NCBI GenBank assembly: GCA_022410635.1
Contig: JAJVDF010000124.1
Span: 1,907,384-1,971,383 of the forward strand
Direction of reading: 5' to 3'
Source of the DNA: Tretioscincus oriximinensis
Lineage: Eukaryota; Chordata; Lepidosauria; Squamata; Gymnophthalmidae
DNA: 64,000 nt
A program made the position numbers and the translations under genes. The notes under the pieces are model-generated. The model saw only the letters and a program-made list of their open reading frames with translations, was not told the DNA's origin and did not search any database. Positions 56,201-64,000 of this stretch are shown here, piece by piece; position 1 is the first letter of the stretch; each line of letters starts with the position of its first letter.

Positions 56201-59200
56201 TAACACAGGAGTGAGCATTCTTAGAACGGTTAAAGGGGATGAGGAAGGACCACCAAATTTTCAACCCACAAGCACAGTTTCCCTTCTAAGATGGTTTCCA
56301 GATTCACCATGAAGTGTTCAAAACTGGGTTAATGTATGTCTTCCATTCCACTTGACTGGCTGCTATTCCACAGTCTGGCATGAAGCTATGGGAACTCTTG
56401 GGGCAGAGCTTGGCCATCTATATGCCACTGTAGGCTGCCCCCATGTCAGTAAATAATAAGCACGGAACTCTGTGTTATCATCCTTCCCTGTTCTTGCTGT
56501 CTTCTGCGGTCCTTTCCCTATGGGCTTCAGTCCTGAAGAACTGGACTAAAGCAGATCTTTCCCTCTGGTTAAGTCCAGTTCTGCAGCCCTAAAGGTGATT
56601 AAAAAGCACCTGGGTGACTGGGGCCGTAAGTGGAAAACAGGTTGGCTAATAAATGCAATGCCAGGTAANGCGCATCCCACGTTTTCTTGTCACATGAAGC
56701 AGCCGATGTTTCCAGCATCCAGGCTTTTGACAATCGAGCATTTCTGACTTGTTTGGCAGCCAAAATTCTTTTCCCCCCAAGTTAGAACAGAGCAGTCCTT
56801 GTTCTTGACAAAAAGGATAAATTATATCACAAAGCTGAACTCCAAAACCCCTTTAAGTTTCGGGATAGGAATCATTTGCTATTGTTTCCTTTCTGTTAAT
56901 AACTCCCTTGCGTTTNATTACTTTCTTGCGTCTGAAGAAGAACTGGGTTCTTATACTCAGCTTTTTCTCACCTTTCAAACGGACTCAAAGTGGCTTACAA
57001 GGATATAGTTTGCCCGGAGGCTTCCATTCCATCTTCCCCACCAGGCTGTGGTGGTTCCCGTGTATCTACTTGCAGTCAGTTGCAATTCTTGCTTTCTAAT
57101 AGTTGGATTGGCTAAAGATACAGGCTAGTGTGTGNGGATTCACCACGGGGCATATATTAATTGGCATTAATATATATTGATATTAAATATACCTGGATTG
57201 ACCTGGGTTAGCCAAAGTGAGGCCTGTGGGAAATTTTGAAAAAATCTTTGGTCAAGCCAGACCAAGATGCAAACAGGAACGGTAAAGATCACCCTTCCTT
57301 GTTCTCCAGGCACCCTGCAGAGGTGACCTTTCAGTATTGAATAGACTAATCAATCCCATTGTGATAAAGGGAAGCACAATATTTGCTCAGGCTGCAAACT
57401 CCTGGCTAGAACCATTAAAGTTGATAGCAGTCTGAAACTATCCCATCAAGTGCCATTAAGCTTGGGCTCCTGTGGGTGAGTCACTGGTTCCTGTAAATTA
57501 AGACTATTGATAAGGCTAAACAATGGCTAAAGGGGTCCATTCAGTAAACTCACACACACACACACACACACTAACATGACCATATTTGGAGTTCCTGACC
57601 AGGCTGCACCTCCTTGGGGAGGAGAGAAACACACAGGTGTCACCACCTGACCCACGTGGGGTCTGCCCACCCCTTTTCCATCGTCATAATCCTCATACAC
57701 ACCTTCTGATTTTGGGGTCAATAAAAGTTGATGCACAGAGGCAATCGGGAGGACTCCATGACCCGTGGACCCTCCTGGAATGCTCGTTGATCCAAGACGT
57801 GTTGCCCGTGTGATTCCTTGTACACGTGTCTATCTACTGAGGAACAAGCTGCCTTTAATTTCCGTTAGGCGTATAATAACGGGTAAGCAAACCCCCGTTA
57901 CTAGCGGAAGGTGCTCAGCCCTCCCCACGACTGACACAGGGCCTCCAAACCCCATCCCCCAGATGAGAGACGGATTCCTTAGCGACTGAGCTATCCCTGC
58001 CTGTTTGGTTACTTTCTTGCATTTGGTTACTTTCAACCTACACCTTGCACAGTTCTTGCCAAAAGATTCCAGATCCCAACATTTGTTTTGAGGTGTGGTG
58101 TTGAGAACTGAACGCTGTATTTCCAATGTGGCCTCAGCACAGGGTTGCTGCGTGTCACAAATATCACGATCAATCTGATTTATTTTTTTCACAGTGATGC
58201 TTGGGCAAAAAAGATAAAAGTCTTTGACCCACACCTTTTCCCGACTCCCTGCAAATAGTATTTCAGAAATAGTTTTTCAAACGATCCAGCCTAATCTCTG
58301 CTATTGATAAGATGCACATTGATGAGTCCAACAGTCCAAGATATGCCATTGGCCTTTGTGGACCCATGAGAGTGCTTGGCAGACCTTGGAACTTTGGACT
58401 CATGTGCATGTGAAGCTGCAAAGTCTTTGGCTGCCCGGTCATGAGCCAGTACTGGCAACTTTGTAAGAATTATCACCTGTGGATGCACCAATCTGTGTAT
58501 GAGAATTCCATCCACATATGAGAAAGTGGGTCTGACTGAAACCTGGGCAGGCCTATGGTTGAGTTTGGGTGAGATTAGGGTGGAGTCTGGGGTGGAGTCT
58601 GGGGTGGGGGCGTGGCCTGGGGAACCAAAGGATATGCAGAGCCTGGAAACATTGGAAACAAATGTTTGGGCATGGGCCAGGCATACAGGACTGTGTAAGA
58701 ATTTGGGGTGGGATGCATGAGAATTTGAGTTCGGGGGGCTGACAGACCTGCATTCATGGCAGCCTTCAGAGAGGGCAACATCTGGGCCTCATGAAATTCC
58801 TCCTCCTCCTCAGCCACCAGGAGCCATGGAGGAGGGAACTGGCCTGGAGCCACCTTCCCTGACCGGCCACAACCAGAGGGGGAAGGGAGAGCCAGGTGCA
58901 AACTAGGGTCCCTTACAAACCCAAGTCCAATTTTGCGGGCTTACCCCCTAGTAGCTAGTAAGAATAAAAGGTTTTATCTTCCATGCCGAAACCTGGGATC
59001 GAACCAGGGACCTTTAGATCTTCAGTCTAACGCTCTCCCAAATGAGCTATTTCAGCATCTTCATTGGGCTTAACCCCAAACCCGAGATCCTTTTCCTGGT
59101 CTGTCATATTTCCTTGCCTGTTTTACCTTAAGCTGCCCTGAGGATGGTTTCAAAGAGAGAGGCTTGATATGGGTTGTGTGTGCAGTGATTTTTCTGTTTC

Positions 59201-62200
59201 CAAATCTTCTTGCTCTGAAGGAGACCTGCCTCTTACTGTTGCTGCGGAAGTGATCACGCTCAAGGAATCTGAACCCATCACATTGCTGGATATAGCAGTA
59301 AGTTCTTTTTGTGTGTGTGTGTGAGAGAGAAAATGGTTGCTTCTGTCTAATTTGCTGGCGTCATCCCAGTTTCAATCAGGCTTTCTGACCTGAGAATCTG
59401 GAGACCATCTGGAGACCTAAAGGTGCCCCTTTAGCCCTGGCTGTTGGCTGCATGAAATGCTCTCTCTTCCCTACTTTTAGATATTGCTGTTTTAATCTGT
59501 TAATTTGGTTTTTATTGTTAACCAATGAGACCTTCAGGTACAGGAGAAATATAAATAAACAAACAAATTTGTACAAATAAAATGAGAATCNGAGTCCAAT
59601 ATTCTGAGTATAATGAGCAGTGACAGGGCTCCGAACTTTGGCAGCCTTCAAAGAGAAAGGGAGGAAGACAAGCAGGGAAGAAGGGAAGACACAAGGAATG
59701 GAAGGACGAGGGAAGGGAAGGAAGGAAGGAGGGAAAGAGTGAAGGAAAGAAGGAAAGGTAAAGAAGAACAGAGGTAGGAATGGATGAAAGAAGGAAAGAA
59801 AGGAAGAACAAAGAAAGAAGGAGGAGAAAGAAAAGGAAAACAGAAAGCGGATGAAAGAATTAATGAAAGAAGCTGCAAGGGAAAGAGAGATGAGGGGCAA
59901 GGGAGAGAGTGGGTAGAGACATGGCTGGGCCAATTTGGCTAGTAAATAAATAAGACTATTCCACTATTCCACGCTGTTTGCATCCTCACCTCTGAGACCA
60001 TTTCGCATGCCGGGTAACGGAAGCGACGGGAGCTTGTTGTTTTGCCTTTCTTAGGATGAACGAGATTTGCCTGAGATCACCGCTCAGGAGATTGACCTAT
60101 TGGTTGAACAAGAAGGGTTTCTGCTACCAGGAGAAAAGAAATCTCCAACACTGCCCCTCGTTTCTCCCAGGAAAAGACGAGCAGAAGAAGGTGAGAAGGA
60201 GGGCTGCTTGCTAAGGGGCCTGGCAGACGAGGACGGCTGCCATGTAATCAGCCCAGCCAATTCCACGTGTCTGGGGAGGTTTTATTTTGACCTACAAAGA
60301 GTCAAAGAACATCAGGTGTGTCCAGTAAATCCTGAATGGGGCCTGTCATCATCGAAAATAACATGCAGATGGCAGGCCGCTATTCCGAGATATATCCCAG
60401 AATAAGGAAGAGGCCAAAATCCATCCTTCCTTATTATTCTGTTCAGCTTTTGTCTCAGAAGCTACTTCCTCTCTCATTGTCTTCTGTTTCTGTCTTTCAG
60501 AATCTGTGGAAAAAGTCCGGGAGCAGGAACATCTGCTGTCTTTGGGGCTTTCGCCTCCCTCACGGTAAAGGGGCCTTGCTGGGTCCTGGCGGGCCTCATC
60601 TTTGCAGGAGGGTGAAAGTGGGCAGGTGCTTAGGGTTGGGGAAAGGGACAGTAAACAGACACACCTGGATGGAAGCGGATGACCAACATCTGTATGTATG
60701 GGGTATATATGGTCCCAGTATAGGGGACACAACCGGAAGTAGGGACAAGGGAATCCCAGTTCACCAATGGGGCTCTCATATGGTCCTAGTGGACAAATTG
60801 AATGATGCAGTAGCGGCCTGGGAGACAAAGGACACCCCCCCCCCATCCATTGGCCAACAGTACAGATGCCACGTGCCAAACTCCCCTCCAATGTGTATGC
60901 GAATTTGCATATGCGTATAAGATACATCTTGTGCACGCGCACACAGCGGGAGGAGCCACAGCACCTCTTTCACCCAGGGCCCACTTGCTCCCGGATAGAG
61001 AGACTTCATTGGCCTGTATTCACTGCAGATCCTATTGGCAGAAGGATTTTATTTAGACTGAAGCAAATCTGTAGCTTTCTGAAGTGTTGCTGTCAGTTCA
61101 AAAAGACTGATAGATACTAAAGTCCCCGGTCACAGGGCTGCTTTTATTTCATTTGTTTATTCTTTATTATATTATGTTATTTTAGTTAATTTAAATTAAT
61201 TTCAATATATTTTTATTATTTATTTTTATTATTTAATTTCAACATTTTTTTATTTTATTTAATTCAGTAGCACCAAAAGTAGACTCCAAGACTGTTGTGC
61301 AGATGCTTCAAAACCTTGGATCCTAAATCACAGCAGAATAACCCAATGAAGCGACAGAAGTCCCATAGCATTCCGACAGGCTTTTGAAATGGGCTAGATC
61401 CTGCCCACAGCTGGCTAGGATCAGCTGGGGCTCCTTTCCCCACCCAGAGGTGGATGGTTTCCACCTTCAAAATGTACAGTCGCTGGCCCCAGTGCAGAGC
61501 TGGGAGGTGCCGGGCTTTGCATATTTGTGTTTACTAAATCCCGTCTTGTTTGAGGTATGCATGACGCTCGCCCAGAGTACCTAGTTCGAGGATTTTTGTG
61601 ATTTCCAGAGCCTGGACTGGACATGATATCATTCATGAAGTCACTTCCAGCCCTTGTTTCCTGGATGTAACGTACCCTTGATGGTATCGCCATCATTAAG
61701 CTTGCTTTTCAGAATTTTCTCGACCCTTTGAATGTGTTCTTTGCTCCCCACATTTTTCACATGCCCGTGCTCCATGTTTTCCAGTTGCAATACACCCATT
61801 TTTCTGGCTGGTGGCATTTGATGGTTGGCGTCTTGATTCCTTCCCTGTCTATGATTTTCCCCTTCTTCAGTGGAATTATTATTATCTTTTCTCATTCATT
61901 ACAATTACTGCTTTGACTGTTCATATTTAGAAGCGAGATCCATGGAAGGTGAATGTGAAATAGATGTTGGAATGATTTATAATTGAATAAAGTCAAATAT
62001 GAACAAAAAGAAAAAAGACTTGAATATCTGCACTCGGCTTTGAGTTCACTTCCTGATAGGGAATTTCCTGGAAAGACCCTGGACTGTGGGTCTCACATAA
62101 GGGAAAACCATTTCCCATTTGGATTAAAGAGGAAAGGCCGTGGGCGTAAGTGCTGGGATTTGTACGAGGATCACGTAATTTTGTCAGATTCTTCATGCTC

Positions 62201-63362
62201 ACACAGCAAAGAACGTGGATTCTGCCGGGGCTGGAAGTGACATCGTTGTGATGTTACTTCCACCCTCTGCTTCTAGAAAGGGTGCCCTGGTGCCCTCTGG
62301 AATGGTACCCGGAGTGAAGTCCCTTCCGGTCCTGCCCCGGATGACGTCACAAAATTCCCACGTATGTTTTGCATGCGAGGAAAATATTCAGTGCCGGAGA
62401 TATCTGGGTTCCCACTAGTTATCTATTTACACTACTATACCGCCCAATACCCGAAGGTCTCAGGGCGGCTAACAATAAGAACACAGCATATTGAAAAACA
62501 GCTACATCTAAAAATAAGGAAGAGACAGCAGTTTTCTTAGCCAAAGGCCAGGCCACTTCCCCTGCCCCTGGTAACTCACAGCAGTGGGCGTAACGCGAAT
62601 GGAAACCGTTTCCTCTCCATTTTCTGCCCAGTTTAAAGTGGCTGTGGGAATGGTGCCCCAGGGAGTGAACCCTGTTCTGTGCTGCCTTGGTCTCTGTGAG
62701 TCTTTCTTACCGCAACTATGAAAACAAGGAGCGTTTCCTTTTCCTAGCGTTGGGGAAGAGACGTCGACCACAAGGGAGACAGGACTGCTGCTGTCAGAGG
62801 AGAGTCGACACCCAACTGAGGTCCCCCTGGCGCTTTGGGGTGAGTTGGGCAGGTCACAAGACGGACGCAGGGGCTTCAACTGCTGAGTTGTGCTTATTGG
62901 CTAAAGAGGCATCGTCCCTCCCAGGCCTAGCTGTTTTGCAGGCTGGACAGTTCCCAGCAGGCCCAGCTGCCAGCACAACAACATCTCCGCCTCGCACGCC
63001 TCACAGTTGGGCTGCTGCTACTGCCAGCTTCGTGGAACTAGTGGGCTTCCAACCTTTTATAATAATAAGCACTTGGCATCATGGAAAAAACAGCGTAGAA
63101 AAGCAGGCAGAAATGCAACTTAAAACAGGAAACAGGAATTCTGCCAGGAAGTAGGGAAACAGGAAGTGGGTAGTTTGTTATTGTTTACGTCTGGCATCCC
63201 GTCTACATGATATCCTGGGCTTTCCTCACAACCTCATTGTTTCCTCTCCCTCAAATCTTGACAGAGTTGACGCCTCCCGCAGAGCAGCCCCCAATGCTGC
63301 CGCCTCCACGTTCCCCTTCTGTTAGCTCAAGAACAGCAGGTCGTTCCCCACTAAGTCCTGAG
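50232..63362 (+). CDS. REC8: REC8 meiotic cohesin kleisin, 5' part: eleven exons
   Basis: REC8 is the meiosis-specific alpha-kleisin that closes the SMC1B/SMC3 cohesin ring on chromosomes and is cut by separase in anaphase. Eleven exons keep phase for 1002 nt (334 codons) and then leave the window. The N-terminus is the Rad21/Rec8 N-terminal domain that contacts SMC3: [71 protein letters not shown]. Later exons form the variable, acidic and proline-rich middle ([50 protein letters not shown]). The C-terminal winged helix lies beyond 64000. Being next to IRF9 fits mammalian gene order and favours REC8 over RAD21. Confidence 0.94.
51573..51641 (+). CDS. REC8: REC8 exon 2
   Basis: 69 nt between CTCTTAG and GTGAGT. 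It completes Trp-19 and encodes [20 protein letters not shown] and RT. Human REC8 has the same LAAT...KLVKREYL pattern. Confidence 0.95.
51846..52655. mobile_element. Two GACGGGT-type MITEs, tail to tail
   Basis: 51846-52213 is a + copy (GGGTCCCCCAGCCAACTTCC to CACAGTCTATAG). 52212-52655 is a minus copy, with complement features running to TTGGCTGGGAGATCTGCCTA. They meet at a shared TCTATAGA, making a roughly 800-bp inverted repeat inside REC8 intron 2. Confidence 0.8.
52788..52930 (+). CDS. REC8: REC8 exon 3
   Basis: 143 nt between CTGCAG and GTAGGA, ending in phase 1. It encodes [20 protein letters not shown] and [20 protein letters not shown], the core of the SMC3-binding domain. Confidence 0.96.
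53190..53259 (+). CDS. REC8: REC8 exon 4
   Basis: 70 nt between CCTTCAG and GTGAGT, encoding [20 protein letters not shown] and NQD. It corresponds to the helix closing the N-terminal kleisin domain. Confidence 0.94.
53400..53600. repeat. Dispersed repeat with TGATGTCACTTCC motifs
   Basis: GTGATGTCACTCCGGAGG, TGTGATGTCACTTCCAGG and AATGATGTCACTTCAT occur within 150 bases; related to 3380-3600 and 62160-62420. A short 5' piece of the GACGGGT-type MITE follows at 53723-53775. Confidence 0.5.
53880..54260. mobile_element. L2-like tail region
   Basis: Starts with a reversed TTTATTTATTTA tail and CCCGAAGGTCTCAGAGTGGC, and ends with a + tail (GGGTATAAATATAAATAAAT). Between them lies GTGGGGAATCGAACTGGGAG to TCTAACCACTACACCATACT, which has a tRNA-like box B and is typical of old L2/MIR-type repeats. 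Confidence 0.5.
54356..54470 (+). CDS. REC8: REC8 exon 5
   Basis: 115 nt between CTCCACAG and GTAAGG, ending in phase 0. It encodes [20 protein letters not shown] and [18 protein letters not shown]. Confidence 0.92.
55040..55570 (+). mobile_element. CR1 LINE 3' end (+)
   Basis: RT end ([33 protein letters not shown]), family 3' UTR and a decayed TTCTTATG end, in a REC8 intron. Confidence 0.85.
55571..56117. other. REC8 intron, nothing recognised
   Basis: Unique-looking sequence with four N (55582, 55632, 55681, 55846); no gene or clear repeat. Confidence 0.45.
56118..56199 (+). CDS. REC8: REC8 exon 6
   Basis: 82 nt between CTCTAG and GTAACA, phase 0 to 1. It encodes [20 protein letters not shown] and SPYAHRA. 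Confidence 0.88.
56934..58010 (-). mobile_element. tRNA-derived SINE split by a solo LTR
   Basis: Minus-strand SINE tail and body at 56934-57130 and its head at 57901-58010 (GAAGGTGCTCAGCC to CGACTGAGCTATCCCTGCC). Confidence 0.8.
57131..57900 (+). mobile_element. Solo LTR, family A (+)
   Basis: Starts TGTGNGGATTC and ends AACCCCCGTTA. It shares GGAGGAGAGAAACACACAGG and the CAATAAAAGTTGATGCACAG poly(A) region with the minus copy at 8259-8974. Flanked by CTAGTG (57125-57130) and CTAGCG (57901-57906), a six-base duplication with one change. A CA microsatellite lies at 57549-57571. Confidence 0.85.
58011..58983. other. REC8 intron, nothing recognised
   Basis: Contains a possible old CR1-like piece near 58080-58250 (GATTCCAGATCCCAACATTT, TGTATTTCCAATGTGGCCTC) and a short 10-12 bp tandem (GGGGTGGAGTCT, 58580-58602). 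No gene seen. Confidence 0.45.
58984..59056 (-). tRNA. tRNA-Phe (GAA)
   Basis: The minus strand folds as a complete 73-nt cloverleaf without CCA. The acceptor stem has seven pairs with one G-U (3-70), the anticodon stem is TTAGA/TCTAA, and the anticodon GAA is at 59023-59021. The T arm is CCTGG/CCAGG around TTCGATC, an intact box B. It differs from the usual vertebrate tRNA-Phe at position 15 (U instead of a purine) and in two stem positions. A TTTT terminator follows about 14 nt after the gene. It lies antisense in a REC8 intron. It could be a functional gene or a young tRNA pseudogene. Confidence 0.88.
59221..59297 (+). CDS. REC8: REC8 exon 7
   Basis: 77 nt between CTCTGAAG and GTAAGT, phase 1 to 0. 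It encodes [20 protein letters not shown] and TLLDIA. Confidence 0.88.
59655..59915 (+). repeat. Polypurine tract, GGAA/GAAAG units
   Basis: About 260 bases almost free of pyrimidines in a REC8 intron, preceded by an L2-like tail (59460-59570). Confidence 0.88.
60055..60190 (+). CDS. REC8: REC8 exon 8
   Basis: 136 nt between TTCTTAG and GTGAGA, phase 0 to 1. It encodes [20 protein letters not shown] and [14 protein letters not shown] to RKRRAEE; the basic RKRR could help nuclear import. Confidence 0.92.
60501..60564 (+). CDS. REC8: REC8 exon 9
   Basis: 64 nt between CTTTCAG and GTAAAG, phase 1 to 2. It encodes [21 protein letters not shown]. Confidence 0.85.
60565..62747 (+). other. REC8 intron 9
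   Basis: No exon seen. Contains AT-rich TTTATT sequence at 61140-61265, MITE pieces, the CRE/ETS-rich repeat near 62160-62420 and an L2-like tail at 62415-62520. Confidence 0.5.
62748..62839 (+). CDS. REC8: REC8 exon 10
   Basis: 92 nt between TTCCTAG and GTGAGT, phase 2 to 1. The in-phase frame reads [20 protein letters not shown] and [11 protein letters not shown]. Support is phase continuity and splice sites; this part of REC8 is variable. Confidence 0.78.
62875..63212 (+). mobile_element. GACGGGT-type MITE copy
   Basis: From inside the left part (TTGGCTAAAGAGGCATCGTC) to GGCATCCCGTCTACA; the left end is missing. Confidence 0.72.
63265..63362 (+). CDS. REC8: REC8 exon 11 (last in window)
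   Basis: 98 nt between TTGACAG and GTAAGA, phase 1 to 0. It encodes [20 protein letters not shown] and [13 protein letters not shown], proline-rich like the middle of mammalian REC8. Confidence 0.88.
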
Positions 63363-64000
63363 GTAAGACCAGCAGAGGTTGAGGGGGGGACAGTCAGTTC
63401 ATTGCCCAGATTTCTGCTGGAACTGCTGAACTTTGTCCTCTGCTTAAGAAGCCATTGCTGGACCACTGGGTGAAAACAGGTTAATGGAGGAGATGGGAGG
63501 TGTCTTCTTCCAGCAGGCTCCTCATAGCTTCTTATCTGTACATGTGATAAAAGGCGTGTAGGGGGGGTCAGCATTCCGAGGTAGGTCTTGTGTCAGGACT
63601 GTGGCAGCCTCCAGAGACCGGAGTCCTGGGTTGGAAACTGGCTAAAAGACAGAAAACAGATGGGCAATTCTCTGGGTGGAAAGATGTGAGACGTGGGACC
63701 AGTATTGGTAGGGAAAGGAAGAAAGGAAAGGAAGAACAAAGGATGGAATGGAAGGAAGATAAAGCAGAAAAAGGAAAGAAGGAAAGGAAAATGAAGAAAG
63801 AAGTGGCAAGTGAATGAGGGAGGGGGGGAGAGGGAGGGGGAGAGGGAGGGGGTGGGTGAGTGGAGGTGTGGATGGGACCAAGGGGACAGAGGGTCTATTG
63901 CATTAACTGTAACGTAACGGGCTAATTCCACTAGTGTTCTTAACATGGCTGAAGGCCAGCTGGACCTCTGCAGAGTGGCCAGAATGTTCACTTGTTTGCT
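63363..64000 (+). other. REC8 intron 11, runs off the window
   Basis: No exon seen. 63710-63855 is a purine-rich GGAAA/GGGAG tract. Confidence 0.6.

Noticed and set aside
59376..59933. 185-codon minus-strand frame
   Set aside because: Produced by the polypurine tract and an L2-like tail; no domain and low complexity.

Overview
The window is nuclear DNA of a vertebrate, most probably a squamate reptile (lizard or snake). It holds parts of three spliced protein genes, all on the + strand: the 3' half of RNF31 (HOIP), all coding exons of IRF9, and the 5' half of REC8. RNF31-IRF9-REC8 is the conserved tetrapod order (human 14q12). The squamate guess rests on the repeats: tRNA-derived SINEs with a BovB-like 3' end (Sauria-SINE type), CR1 and L2 LINEs, an L1 fragment, a DIRS element, solo LTRs and many short foldback DNA transposons. 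The species cannot be named from the sequence. Scattered single N and one 90-base gap (22232-22321) show a draft assembly.

Layout. 1-7240: nine RNF31 exons (579-7070) encode the IBR, the catalytic RING2 and the LDD tail of the linear-ubiquitin ligase; a poly(A) signal lies at 7235. 7241-10860: intergenic, with a 716-bp solo LTR and a CR1 copy. 10890-11120: a GC-rich island with an exact CTCF consensus match, GC boxes and a candidate IRF9 first exon. 11121-22911: a long AT-rich first intron. 22912-42736: eight coding exons of IRF9 (418 codons plus stop); intron 2 is swollen to 7 kb by a DIRS retrotransposon that itself carries a solo LTR and a hAT-type MITE. 42737-48830: IRF9 3' UTR and repeat-rich intergenic DNA. 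48836-49152: the presumed REC8 promoter, with six ATTGG (NF-Y) boxes and an E2F-like site. 50232-63362: eleven REC8 exons (334 codons), with a tRNA-Phe(GAA) gene antisense in one intron; the gene runs off the right edge.

Exon calls were made by reading splice sites and checking that reading phase is kept across each junction. The summed lengths are RNF31 921 nt, IRF9 1257 nt and REC8 1002 nt, all multiples of three. The three genes act in different pathways: RNF31 in NF-kB and cell-death signalling, IRF9 in interferon signalling, REC8 in meiotic cohesin. Their adjacency is ancestral synteny, not an operon. I found no new protein system. The most unusual material is structural: nested transposons, palindromes, minisatellites and promoter motif clusters.
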